Of a DNA stretch of 64,000 bases, positions 10,243 to 20,725 are shown piece by piece (position 1 is the stretch's first letter; each line of letters opens with the position of its first letter). The stretch spans positions 181,316,128 to 181,380,127 of the forward strand of contig OU015496.1 of the NCBI GenBank assembly GCA_907164885.2, given 5' to 3'. This stretch comes from Dolomedes plantarius. Lineage: Eukaryota > Arthropoda > Arachnida > Araneae > Dolomedidae. The notes under the pieces are model-generated. The model had not been told where the DNA came from, did no database searches, and was given only the letters and a program-made list of their open reading frames with translations. Both the position numbers and the translations under genes were made by a program.

Positions 10243-13143
10243 TAGGGTGGAGCGAAAAATGCAATTTTGCCAAATTCTTTCCTAATAGCGAAAATAATTT
10301 TACCCAACCGTTCAAAAAGCGTATCCTAAAATATTTTAAAATTTATTTTGATTCTATCTACCGGTGCATTTGATTTGAATTTCTCCAAATGTGATCCAAT
10401 TTCTCTTTGCAATATTATTTGTAACCGCGAAAGAACGAGACAGCAAACATCAATAAAGTATCCAAAGAGCGTTTTTTGCAATCGTATATGTGTGTTCGGG
10501 TCAATGTCCTTGAGCGGTCATTACTCCTCTGCCCGTGCGCATGTGCAAGCACACGCGCCATACACACTTCTTTGGTCAGAATCAGTGATTTTCAACGATT
10601 ATTGTTCACAGTTCGGTCGTAACTAGAGTTTCGTTTGTTAATTGTTACAGAGTTGAATATTGATAAATCAAGAAAAGCTTCTAGTTCTTGTATTTTTGGC
10701 AACATTGAAGAGGTGAAAGGTAATATATTACCTACGTATAAGGAGGTCATGAAACTTTATAATTTTGTAACATTTCAGCTAAAGCTTAAATCGGATACTC
10801 GCAGGGAGCCAGCTGTTTTACATATTACGGAAATTGTTGCGGTGAGAATCGAAACAATATGGAAAAAACGCCAATTCCAATCGTATCCCACACGCGCATT
10901 ATACAGTTGATAAAAGCTTACCATTCGAAATATAAAAAATTGATAAAATCTTGGAAATGATTGATTGATGATAAAAAGATTTCCATACCCGTAGTAACAA
11001 ACTATTTGATATTTGTTCTTGTAAGTGCAAAGATTTTCTACTAAGTGTCCAAAAGGAACAAAAGTAGCGAAAGAAGAACAAACTTTTTTGACTGATCAGA
11101 GGACTGAAAGAAAAATGATTATTGGTGGTATAGGCTTTTCACAAACGGAAAAATACAAAAACGAAATGGTAGAAATAGAAAGTTAGAACTATATCATGCT
11201 TCTGTGACAAATACAGAGAAACGCAAGAATATAGAACATTCTCCACGAAGCTCTGTTATATCGGACGAGTCAGAAGATACAATTGATATAGGTGATAATT
11301 TAGAACCGTGTTCTTCAAAGCTCCAAGTGCCCCAGAAAAAATCAAATCTCAGCTTGCGTCTTTGTCAAAAACCTGTGATCGATATGGCCTATCTGATAGA
11401 GCTGGTGCAGCAATCGCGTTTGCAGTTCTTCATGGCATTAAATCAGATGTCGAAATAATAGACAGATCAAAATTGCGCCGTGAGAGAGCAAAAGAACGCA
11501 CAGAAATATTAGCTAAACATGGAATTATCAGTGCTCCAGCTTTATTCTTTGACGGGAGAAAGGATAAAGTTTTAACGATAGTGAAAAAGGGTGTCAAAAA
11601 ATACCGCCACGTGATGGTAGAAGAACACATTTCAGTTATCAAGGAACCAGACTCTGTTTATGCCGGCTACGCTGTCCCAAGTACTGAGACTTGCTATATA
11701 TGACTTGCTTTCTTCTAAAAACATTTCTAAAAACATGAGAGAAACTGTAGCGGTCGGATGTGATGGAACAGTTACAAATACAGGAAAAAAGGTGGTGTTA
11801 TACGGTTGTTAGAAAAACGCTTGAATCAGCCTTTACAATGGAACATATGCCTTTTTCACACGAATGAATTGCCTTTAAGACACCTGTTTTCATACTTAGA
11901 TGGCGAAACTACTGGGCCTACTTCCTATTCTGTAACTATTGGAAGATTACTAGAAAATTGTGAAAACAATCAGGTTGTACAGTATGAAAAGATAGAAAGC
12001 ATGTTGCTGGATATTCAGTCGGATATCATCAGAGATCTAAGTTCGGATCAACGTTATTTGTATGATATTGCTTCAGCTATAATTAGTGGCGAGTGTTCTT
12101 CCAATCTAGCGAACAGAGCTCCAGGAAAAATGTCGCATGCTCGATGGTTCGCGAAAGCCAACAGGATATTAAGGCTATATATTTCGACGAGAAAACAGTC
12201 TGAAAATCTTAAATGTCTTGCCACGTTTGTTGTTAGAGTTTACGTGCCTGTTTGATTCCAAATTAAAATGCATCCGTCATGCAAAGATGGGTCTAGACAT
12301 TTTTGGAAATTGGTTTCAGATTCTCGATACCTTCCACCTCAACTAAAAGAAGTAGTTGATCCTGTTATTCAGCGGAACAGCTTCTTTGCACATCCTGAGA
12401 ATGTTCTATTATCTATGCTCTCAGATCCTGAAAAACACGTTCGTTAACTTGCTGCTAGAAGAATCTTAAAAACAAGACACGCGATTCATCATGGACTGTT
12501 TCCTCGTGTTTTTGAGGTCCCTAAAATAAATCTTAATGCCAAATTTTACACAAACCTTACAGATTGGCAACAAAAGTATTTCCACCTCCCATTCTTAGAG
12601 ACGTCCAGGATGAAGATTTGCTCTTGATGGTGGAAACAAAAGGAAGTGAAAAGATACCTTTTCTAAGATTTCCATGTAATACCCAAGCAGTAGAACGTTC
12701 AGTAAAGACACTAACGGAGGTTTCTATGCAGGTATGTGATATAAAGTCCAGATAAGATCTCATGAATTCCAAAATTGAGTCAAGAAAATTGATGCCCAAA
12801 TTCGACACCAAACATGATTTTAAAGTATCCTTTGACTAGTTTTATATATGTTTTATGTTTTAAGCTTTTTTTTTATTAAATTAGTAATATTTTGTTTCTT
12901 GTGAGTCGTTTTATTCTTAATAACTAATAGTTTATATAGAATTTAGAACAATATCCTCGTTCAAATTTCATCTGTATGCCAGCAAAAATGTAAATTTTCA
13001 AAGCAAATGCGCCGGTAAAAGGAAAATATTAATAAAAAAGTTGTAATAAATTTTTTGTTCCTCTATAGGTAGGTCAAACTTTATCACTATTAGAAATGAA
13101 AATTTGAAAAAAAAAAATTTCCCTATACGAACGCTCCACCCTA
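10243..13143 (+). mobile_element. hAT-like DNA transposon of a little-known family
   Basis: The element is 2,901 bp. It is bounded by the 12-bp inverted ends TAGGGTGGAGCG and CGCTCCACCCTA, with a perfect 8-bp target duplication CTGTGTAT on both sides. It contains one decayed plus-strand gene (10635-12839). It landed exactly in the last bases of the Tc1-like element, so it is the younger of the two. The superfamily is inferred from target size and motif; the protein is not a textbook hAT transposase. Confidence 0.85.
10635..12839 (+). pseudogene. Transposase-like protein of an uncharacterised arthropod family
   Basis: Pieces in several frames line up as one roughly 700-residue protein. In order they include LPTYKEVMKLYNF, an IPIVSHTRI segment, a Cys cluster (FDICSCKC), a TDQRTERKM segment, DRYGLSDRAGAAIAFAVLHG, FFDGRKDK, EEHISVIKEPDS, VGCDGT, WNICLFHTNELPLRHLF, DLSSDQRYLYDIASAI, RWFAKANRILRLY, FFAHPENVLLSMLSD, CNTQAVERSVKTLTE and a terminal KFDTKHDF before the stop at 12837-12839. 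I recognise this as a protein set common in arthropod and cnidarian genomes without a settled name. A Cys-x-x-His followed by NEL, and a later Arg-Trp, resemble the hAT catalytic core; that is inference. Frameshifts (near 10880 and 11790) and several stops make it a relic. Confidence 0.7.
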
Positions 13144-13151
13144 CTGTGTAT
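13144..13151. repeat. 8-bp target-site duplication, right copy
   Basis: CTGTGTAT, identical to 10235-10242. The sequence after it (GTAGTAAAAAGG) is the original right flank of the Tc1-like element. Confidence 0.88.
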
Positions 13152-13237
13152 GTAGTAAAAAGGAGCAAACCAAAATAATTTAAATGTAGAAACTAAACAT
13201 TGTTCACAATATCTGGAAAATACAAGTATACAAGTAC

Positions 13238-13293
13238 AGCTCAAAAAAGCCGAAAACTAAGCTATTTGGCTTAGTTTTCGGCTTTTTTGAGCT
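13238..13293. repeat. Perfect 24-bp inverted repeat with 8-base loop
   Basis: Arms 13238-13261 (AGCTCAAAAAAGCCGAAAAC plus TAAG) and 13270-13293 are exact reverse complements around the loop CTATTTGG. Transcribed in either direction this gives a stable hairpin. It lies directly upstream of the repeated block that starts near 13296. No gene is nearby, so a terminator role cannot be claimed; it may be a decayed palindromic transposon end. Confidence 0.93.
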
Positions 13294-13295
13294 GC

Positions 13296-13440
13296 CACTA
13301 AGTGTAGCGTTGAGTTTTTGTGTTAGGGGGGTTTATTTTGAAGTTTATTAATTTATATTGCTAATTAATTAATTAATTGAAGGTAGGAATAACTCTTACT
13401 AATTAAGGTGGGCCTCGGTTAAATTTAACTACAACAATAT
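13296..13440 (+). repeat. Diverged upstream extension of repeat copy 1
   Basis: This aligns with 17393-17516 at roughly 65% identity by eye (GCCA start, GCGTTGA, a GGGG/TATTT core, then an ATTAATTAA tract and ACTCTT). It ends where the near-identical block begins. Confidence 0.65.
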
Positions 13441-15060
13441 TTGCCATTTGGCCGTTAGTGGTTAGTACATTTTAAGATAGATGGTAAGTTGCGTTGTGTT
13501 ATTTTTAAATGCAATAACCCATAAACAATTAATAATTATAATTAACACTGGTTCGAACTGAATGCTTCACTGTGGTGAATAATGAGCCAAAAGAAAAATG
13601 AAATTAAATCTAATAAAATTACTTAACCTTGGAGAGCACCTAGAAAATAAAATTATTTCACCTAAAAGAAAAAGCTTCAATTCTGCTGAAATAAAAAATA
13701 AAACCTAAAGCTGAAAATCAGAAAATTTACTAAAAAGGCAAGGACCGACATGACACCACTTTACAAACTAACATAACAATTTATTTAAGAATTTCCCTGA
13801 CATTATAACAAACAAACTCATTAACTCCAGATCTTCTTAACATCATTCTGACAACCAAATTCAATTGAATAAATACAATTTCGTTTAAATGAGTTCTACT
13901 CTCCATAATAAAAATAATTATCAATAAAACAATACAATTAAGTGAAATGGCTGGCGAATCAAAAAAACCCTTCTAAATGAAAAAGTGATGAGAAAAAAAA
14001 AACAAAAGTAAAACTATAGAAAAATTCAGTAAACCAAAAAAAAAAATTAAAATCATATTACCTAGTTAAAATGCTGCAGCACAAAAAAAAAAAACACTAT
14101 TATTTAAGGAAGTCATGAGGGGAGCCTTAACGCCATTTTCTAAAGCGTGCACGACGCCAAGACATGAACGTCGTCGGACCTTTCCGTACGGCCATCATCT
14201 TTTTTTCTCAAGGCACTGGGGTCAGCTCCCAGCCTCTTCGCTCGCCTCTCCCCCTCTGTGTCCACTTGCACCCTCCGCCCCCGAGTTGACGCTCCTTTTT
14301 TCACTTTGTATTCCGCGGAAAGTAAGAAGGTCCAATCCGCTCCGTCAATCCCGGACGAGGAAAACGCTGAAATTCGGAATTAGCCGAAGGAATCTCCTCT
14401 CCGACTCATTGTTGATTTTTTCATTTTCTTATTTCACATAATTGTTGGTGACTTATTTCCTCCTTGAAAACTTACAGGGCCTCTACGAATCACTGTATTC
14501 AACCGCGTAGGGAGCGCCTTCGTATCTGCTTGGCTCATCAACATTCCAAACGTCCCGAAGGGGAGGGTGTCCGTGACCAGTCGTTATCGGATGTCTCAGT
14601 TTACGATCAACTGACAAAAAGGGGTTCTCAAAAGGAAGGATTTAACTTTAAAAGAAAAGACACACTATAATTTTGTATTCATTCATTTAATAAAAAACCC
14701 AAAAATTCACCAGCGTACCAGCCACTTCACAATTATTTCAAAATAAGGCTTATTAATTTATCAATATTAACAATAAGGTATAACCTGTGATGATCTATTT
14801 CAAACTTAATTCTTCTCAATGTCAAAACATTTAGAGAAACTTGCGCACCTTCTCCAAAATGCGATGACATTAATAAAATCAATTAATATCTGATCACCAC
14901 AAGTATAACCCTTACATATATTTAGCAGAGGCTTAATAAATTGATTAAAACAAAGCACAATCGTTACTAAAATTTACTTACTTTACTAATTTATTTATCT
15001 GAATACCCGATATTAATATTAACTTTAATCACTTCCAAAACTATTAATTATCATCACAAC
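13441..15060 (+). repeat. 1.62-kb direct repeat, copy 1
   Basis: This is near-identical to 17517-19133. I noticed about three base substitutions plus a few homopolymer-length changes. Inside is a GC-rich island (about 14110-14400) in otherwise AT-rich DNA. A donor-like AAAGTAAGA (14318-14326), an acceptor-like TTACAG (14473-14478) and an AATAAA (about 14689) follow in order. If trimmed to TGCC...CACA the block obeys the TG...CA rule of LTRs. However, no target duplication, primer-binding site or pol genes are visible, and homology continues upstream in diverged form. Confidence 0.88.
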
Positions 15061-15674
15061 AAATACCTCCTTTTCCGCGAGAAAAAAAAATTTGGCACAA
15101 ATTTTTTTTTTAATAAAAAAAACACAGATCACCGTGGAAAAATTTCACGAATTAAAAGAATTGACTAAAGTATAAAATTTCATTACACAATGTGATATAT
15201 TGTTCCCATTCGACCCGGGTCACATAACAAAATACATATACATGAGAGATTACTTATTAAACAAAAATATAAACCATGGAATATCTAGCATAATACCCGA
15301 AAAAAATTGCATTACCACAATTGTATATAAAACAAGCAAAAATGAAACATTGAACACCTAACATATATCTAAAACAATTCATTATCACAACTGTATGCTC
15401 AATTTACAATTAAACCATATACACTAAAAAAACTGCATAGTAAAATAATCATCCTCGGTTAAAACAATCAGTTCAAAAACATTACATCCTGTCCACAGTT
15501 TACTTCTATAATTTGAAATTGACAGTGCGACCATAGCATACAATCCGAAACAAATTTTAAAAAAAAGTATGCTTAACACAAATAAACAAAACCTCTTCGA
15601 ACAAAACTCAATACAAAATTCTCTCTTACGAAATTCATTATCACTGTTCAAACAAAATTAACATGTTTACTGTT

Positions 15675-16225
15675 CAACCTCAAAAAAATGTATATGAAAC
15701 ATGTGAGACAGGTGTACAAAAATTACAACTTTAACCGTACATATAACAAAAAAATTTTAACCTCCCGTACACCCTAGTATACATTACAAAACCAGGTAAT
15801 TGATAGAAATTTGAGACCTATCGTTAACTACACCACTATTTACTCCTACCAAACCAAAAGTAATTCCAGCCTGCGAAGAGAGACTCTTCGTCCCTCGCGG
15901 CAATGAAATTCTAATATGCTTAGTAAAAATAATGATTAACACAATAAGCCCTGTCTAACGTTTAATTGCATAAACCGAACTGAACAGACCAACGCAAGCA
16001 TACCTACTAAAATAACATAACCAAACTTATTCAAAAAACCGTATGCCCTACTTAAATAAACAAAAACCGGTCGAATCGAATCACAGTCGATCCCCAAAAG
16101 TCATGCTGATCCGTTCAAAACAGAATATGCACATGAAACATTGTAGACAAGAGCACCAAAAAAAATTTAACATCAACCCTACAGATAAACAAAATTTTCG
16201 GACGCTTTAGTATGCATTACAAAAG
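15675..16225 (+). repeat. Degenerate duplication, period about 435 bp
   Basis: An ATGAAACAT, (A)CAAAAA, TTTAAC, TAGTATACATTACAAAA series at 15690-15800 recurs as ATGAAACAT through TAGTATGCATTACAAAA at 16130-16225. Confidence 0.5.
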
Positions 16226-16270
16226 AAATTAAACAATATTAAATTAAGCTAAAAGTCTGCAAAAAAACTA

Positions 16271-16540
16271 AACTGGTATTGAATCCAACAAATCTCTGAC
16301 ATGAGAAACTGAACTTATTAAGTACTGAAAGACCACAACATTCAAATTTTCCCAGCCTGTGACATTGAAGTTGAATATTAACCCCCCATTTTAATTAAAT
16401 TTGTAAACAAACCCAACTGGTATTAAATCGAAACACATACCCAACATGAGAAACTGAATTTATTAGGTACTGAAATGACCGCAGCATTCAAATTTCCCAG
16501 CCTGTGACATTTAAGTTTGAATCTTAAACCCAATTGCAAC
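16271..16540 (+). repeat. Two-unit tandem repeat, period 144 bp
   Basis: AACTGGTATT starts units at 16271 and 16415. Both continue with ACATGAGAAACTGAA, TTATTA, TACTGAAA, ACATTCAAATTT or GCATTCAAATTT, and CCCAGCCTGTGACATT. Confidence 0.8.
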
Positions 16541-16899
16541 TAATTTTCGTGTGAAAAAAAAATCATTAACTATTATATGAAAACTTTTAATGTAATTTTC
16601 AATCTGTCCAAGAACCCAAACCAATTTTACTTCCCGTCTGACCATGAGACCAGCTCTAAATGGCAAGAGGAAAGTAGAAAAACTTAGCACCTGGCAAGAC
16701 AAAAAAAACTCGTGATATGAAGCCCAAAATAACCCAAAAAATTATCTGACATGTAGAATTGCAATTAAAAATTTATCAATACTTAGTATGCAAATATACT
16801 ATGGGAGACATTGTAAAACATGCACAATTTAGCACCTCAAATCAAATATTATACTTAAAACCACTAGCATAGCAATAGAAAACGTTAAAGCAACAAAAT

Positions 16900-17160
16900 A
16901 CCAATAAAAATATAAGCCCAAAATATCTATCAATGTTTAAAGATGTTAAAAAAAATATTCAATATTCAATATAAACGCTAAATATATAGGAATGTAAAAA
17001 TTCAAATCAAAAATGTATCCTTAAATGCACTAACAGAACAATACTCTTAAGTAAAACACCAAAAAAACATTTATATCGTTCAATAATTCAAAATGTAAAA
17101 AAATCAATATTCAAAATAAATGCACCAATTATAGGAATGTAAGAAAAATTTCAACTTAAA
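16900..17160 (+). repeat. Degenerate AT-rich tandem repeat
   Basis: Blocks with TTCAATATTCA or ATCAATATTCA and TATAGGAATGTAA recur near 16950-16995 and 17100-17135. Confidence 0.45.
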
Positions 17161-17392
17161 ATCTACATCGTTTAAAATATCAAAAATAATAATTATCATA
17201 ACCACATAAAAATCATATGAACTAAAAAAATCTGTGCCAAAATAAAATTAAGCCTCCACTATACCAAAATTTAATATGTCATGCCGTCTCACCGAAAGAA
17301 AGGATAATGGGAAAAAAAATGGCTCATTTGCAAACAGTCTTCACGACTTGTACCATTGAAGAGAAAAAAAAATGGCACAGCGTGGGTAGGTC

Positions 17393-17516
17393 ACAGCGCC
17401 ATTTGTGGCGTTGAAGTTTTGTATTGGGGTGTATTTAAAAGCTTATATATTATATTACTTATTAATTAAAGTTAGAATTACTCTTTACTAACTTTAAAAT
17501 CAATTTACTTCAAGAG
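17393..17516 (+). repeat. Diverged upstream extension of repeat copy 2
   Basis: Partner of 13296-13440 (GCCATTTGTGGCGTTGAAG through TTCAAGAG), only distantly similar, in contrast with the near-identity that starts at 17517. Confidence 0.65.
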
Positions 17517-19133
17517 TTGCCATTTGGCCGTTAGTGGTTAGTACATTTTAAGATAGATGGTAAGTTGCGTTGTGTTATTTTTAAATGCAATAACCCATAA
17601 ACAATTAATAATTATAATTAACACTGGTTCGAACTGAATGCTTCACTGTGGTGAATAATGAGCCAAAAGAAAAATGAAATTAAATCTAATAAAATTACTT
17701 AACCTTGGAGAGCACCTAGAAAATAAAATTATTTCACCTAAAAGAAAAAGCTTCAATTCTGCTGAAATAAAAAATAAAACCTAAAGCTGAAAATCAGAAA
17801 ATTTACTAAAAAGGCAAGGACCGACATGACACCACTTTACAAACTAACATAACAATTTATTTAAGAATTTCCCTGACATTATAACAAACAAACTCATTAA
17901 CTCCAGATCTTCTTAACATCATTCTGACAACCAAATTCAATTGAATAAATACAATTTCGTTTAAATGAGTTCTACTCTCCATAATAAAAATAATTATCAA
18001 TAAAACAATACAATTAAGTGAAATGGCTGGCGAATCAAAAAAACCCTTCTAAATGAAAAAGTGATGAGAAAAAAAAAACAAAAGTAAAACTATAGAAAAA
18101 TTCAGTAAACCAAAAAAAAAAATTAAAATCATATTACCTAGTTAAAATGCTGCAGCACAAAAAAAAAACACTATTATTTAAGGAAGTCATGAGGGGAGCC
18201 TTAACGCCATTTTCTAAAGCGTGCACGACGCCAAGACATGAACGTCGTCGGACCTTTCCGTACGGCCATCATCTTTTTTTCTCAAGGCACTGGGGTCAGC
18301 TCCCAGCCTCTTCGCTCGCCTCTCCCCCTCTGTGTCCACTTGCACCCTCCGCCCCCGAGTTGACGCTCCTTTTTTCACTTTGTATTCCGCGGAAAGTAAG
18401 AAGGTCCAATCCGCTCCGTCAATCCCGGACGAGGAAAACGCTGAAATTCGGAATTAGCCGAAGGAATCTCCTCTCCGACTCATTGTTGATTTTTTCATTT
18501 TCTTATTTCACATAATTGTTGGTGACTTATTTCCTCCTTGAAAACTTACAGGGCCTCTACGAATCACTGTATTCAACCGCGTAGGGAGCGCCTTCGCATC
18601 TGCTTGGCTCATCAACATTCCAAACGTCCCGAAGGGGAGGGTGTCCGTGACCAGTCGTTATCGGATGTCTCAGTTTACGATCAACTGACAAAAATGGGTT
18701 CTCAAAAGGAAGGATTTAACTTTAAAAGAAAAGACACACTATAATTTTGTATTCATTCATTTAATAAAAAACCCAAAAATTCACCAGCGTACCAGCCACT
18801 TCACAATTATTTCAAAATAAGGCTTATTAATTTATCAATATTAACAATAAGGTATAACCTGTGATGATCTATTTCAAACTTAATTCTTCTCAATGTCAAA
18901 ACATTTAGAGAAACTTGCGCACCTTCTCCAAAATGCGATGACATTAATAAAATCAATTAATATCTGATCACCACAAGTATAACCCTTACATATATTTAGC
19001 AGAGGCTTAATAAATTGATTAAAACAAGCACAATCGTTACTAAAATTTACTTACTTTACTAATTTATTTATCTGAATACCCGATATTAATATTAACCTTA
19101 ATCACTTCCAAAACTATTAATTATCATCACAAC
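17517..19133 (+). repeat. 1.62-kb direct repeat, copy 2
   Basis: Near-identical to 13441-15060 in the same orientation, offset 4,073-4,076 bp. It keeps the GC-rich island (18185-18475) and the donor, acceptor and AATAAA-like signals. It ends at CATCACAAC, ten bases before a hammerhead-like motif. Confidence 0.88.
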
Positions 19134-19142
19134 ACTAAGTTC

Positions 19143-19193
19143 TTTGCACTGATGAAGAAGCTCCTTTGTAGCTTCGAAACGGCCGTATGCAAA
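19143..19193 (+). ncRNA. Hammerhead-ribozyme-like motif (type I, minimal stem III)
   Basis: The order matches a type I hammerhead. Stem I strand TTTGCA (19143-19148) is followed by core CTGATGA (19149-19155), then stem II GAAGCT/AGCTTC closed by a 7-base loop (19157-19175). Next come core GAAA (19176-19179), stem III CGG/CCG with no loop (19180-19185), T and a cleavage-site A (19187), and the stem I partner TGCAAA (19188-19193). One A (19156) lies between the core and stem II and departs from the consensus. A loopless stem III would need a dimer, as in the minimal hammerheads of Penelope-like elements and retrozymes. Activity is not shown. Confidence 0.55.
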
Positions 19194-19286
19194 ATAATTG
19201 CATCTTACTGCTATTTGTGCTTTATTTACGTTGGATTTCCCGTTTATTCCTCGAACACAAATGTTTTATTTTTTCTTTTCAATACA

Positions 19287-19520
19287 GGAGTTTCGTTGGG
19301 CGATATGAAACCTAGTCAACTGTTGCGTAGAATTCAATCTCTTGGAGGTGAAAATATATCAAATAAAGTTTTAACGACATTATGGCTGGATAAACTGCCT
19401 GAATCGATCAAAAATATTTTAATAGATAATTTGCCAATAATGACCGATAAAATATTAAAAATGAATCCTCCTATCCAAGTTTATTTCGCAGCTGAACGGA
19501 CTACTACTTTTTTACAATAA
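19287..19520 (+). pseudogene. Ty3/gypsy-type gag fragment
   Basis: The frame reads GVSLGDMKPSQLLRRIQSLG, then VLTTLWLDKLPESIKNIL and an MTDKILKM segment, and stops at 19518-19520. This is the conserved capsid region of arthropod gypsy-like gag proteins (LGDrKPSQLLR...LWL..LP...ILA...MADKI). Only about 75 residues are present, with no nucleocapsid zinc knuckle and no pol downstream. It begins exactly after a pyrimidine-rich tract ending AATACAG, which looks like a splice acceptor, so a spliced or captured gag exon is possible. Simple truncation is the default. Confidence 0.7.
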
Positions 19521-20369
19521 AGAAGAGGACTTTTGGATTAGTGTTGTATTGACAAACATTAAAAACAACCACATCTCAAGAATGTGCAACGATAAAAAGA
19601 TATCCTAGATTTCAATAAGTAAGGAAGCATTGAACCATATTATTATTATAGCAGAAATAATTCTTATACTCATATCGGATTTTGAATCTTTTAAACGATT
19701 ATTTTCAAATGATCCTGAAATTCAAAATTGCTTGTGGTTTTTTCAATAGGAGATTACCAAGCACAAAACTTTGCATATTTTGCCTCCTTTGGCTAAGGGA
19801 TTGAAAGATAGTTTTGCGGTTAGATAAAAGGAATGGTACAGTTCATTGGAGTCTCGGACTCAATTGCTTTCAAATTTTATCAGGCTTCTCTGTGTTACTT
19901 GATTTCTATATTACCGCTCTACAAAGATAGAAACATGTATTCATACAAAAGAAACAGCCGTAATCAACCCTATTATACCAAGATTTCACTGACTTTAGGT
20001 TTCACATGACAATTAATCAGTCAGATACAAATAGAGCAATGGAAAGCAGTGATAAAAGATAAAGCGTTTTCCTTTGTGTAAAATATGGATGGAATGCGAC
20101 TGCCTGAAAACAATTATGTCTTTTTTACTTGTAAGTAAAGTGTTTGGTTTGTCTTTGAGGCAGTTACATTGTAAGTATACCTTGCAGAAATAAAAACTTT
20201 TGATATTTTTTGTCCACTTTTTCACTGCTTAAATGCTCACAGACTTGCTTCCGATTCATCCCATATCGATTTTTGAAACGAAACTTTCAAACCACCGGAT
20301 CACTGTAAATATTTATTCTGTAAAGATTTCTATAAACTCTTTAACCCTTAACTTGCGACATAGCTCTGG
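19521..20369. other. Non-coding stretch
   Basis: No recognised coding homology. It could hold further decayed gypsy sequence, but no motif is readable. Confidence 0.45.
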
Positions 20370-20725
20370 GCACTGGGACCTTCAGGAAGAGTAGTGAGAA
20401 CTACAGTACATGGGCCGGGCCCTCCACTGTACGATGATATAGCAATGCATAAAACTTCAGTGATCAGTAAAAAAACGAAAGTAGGAAAGAAAATAGAAAG
20501 TGAGGGAAACAAAAAGCTCCGGTAGTCCAAGTAAAACTAAAACACGGGGGAAAATAAAAAAAATTAAGATGGAGTGAAGCTCCAAGCAAGAACTTGGTCA
20601 CGTGGACTGAAGGGAAATGACTAGCAATAAAGAGGGAAGTTGGGGAAGTGAAACTGATCAGAACCTGGAGCGGTTTCAGAAATGAATCAGGAAGCGAGAT
20701 GATGAACTATGAATAGGGCAAACAA
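20370..20725 (-). repeat. 3' UTR of the minus-strand Jockey-like LINE
   Basis: Reverse-complement match to 574-800, including the GGGCCGGGCCC palindrome and GCAATGCATAAAACTT. It is longer here because it contains extra sequence (about 20540-20720) next to the coding end. Confidence 0.7.

Larger units (their letters stand above)
15061..17392. other. Interior between the 1.62-kb repeats: non-coding, internally repetitive
   Basis: There are no gag, protease, reverse transcriptase, integrase or transposase motifs on either strand. The segment is A-rich on the plus strand and built partly of old tandem duplications, listed separately. A purine run GAAGAGAAAAAAAAATGG (17359-17376) precedes the second repeat, as a polypurine tract would in an LTR element. 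Confidence 0.7.

Noticed and set aside
14115..14670. Two open frames (108 and 68 codons) in the 1.62-kb repeat as protein-coding genes
   Set aside because: They match no family I know. Their conservation in the second copy means nothing because the copies are near-identical. Kept only as a possible transcript.
13442..19131. Complete LTR retrotransposon
   Set aside because: TG...CA can be drawn, but no target duplication, primer-binding site or coding interior is visible, and diverged homology continues past the proposed left border.
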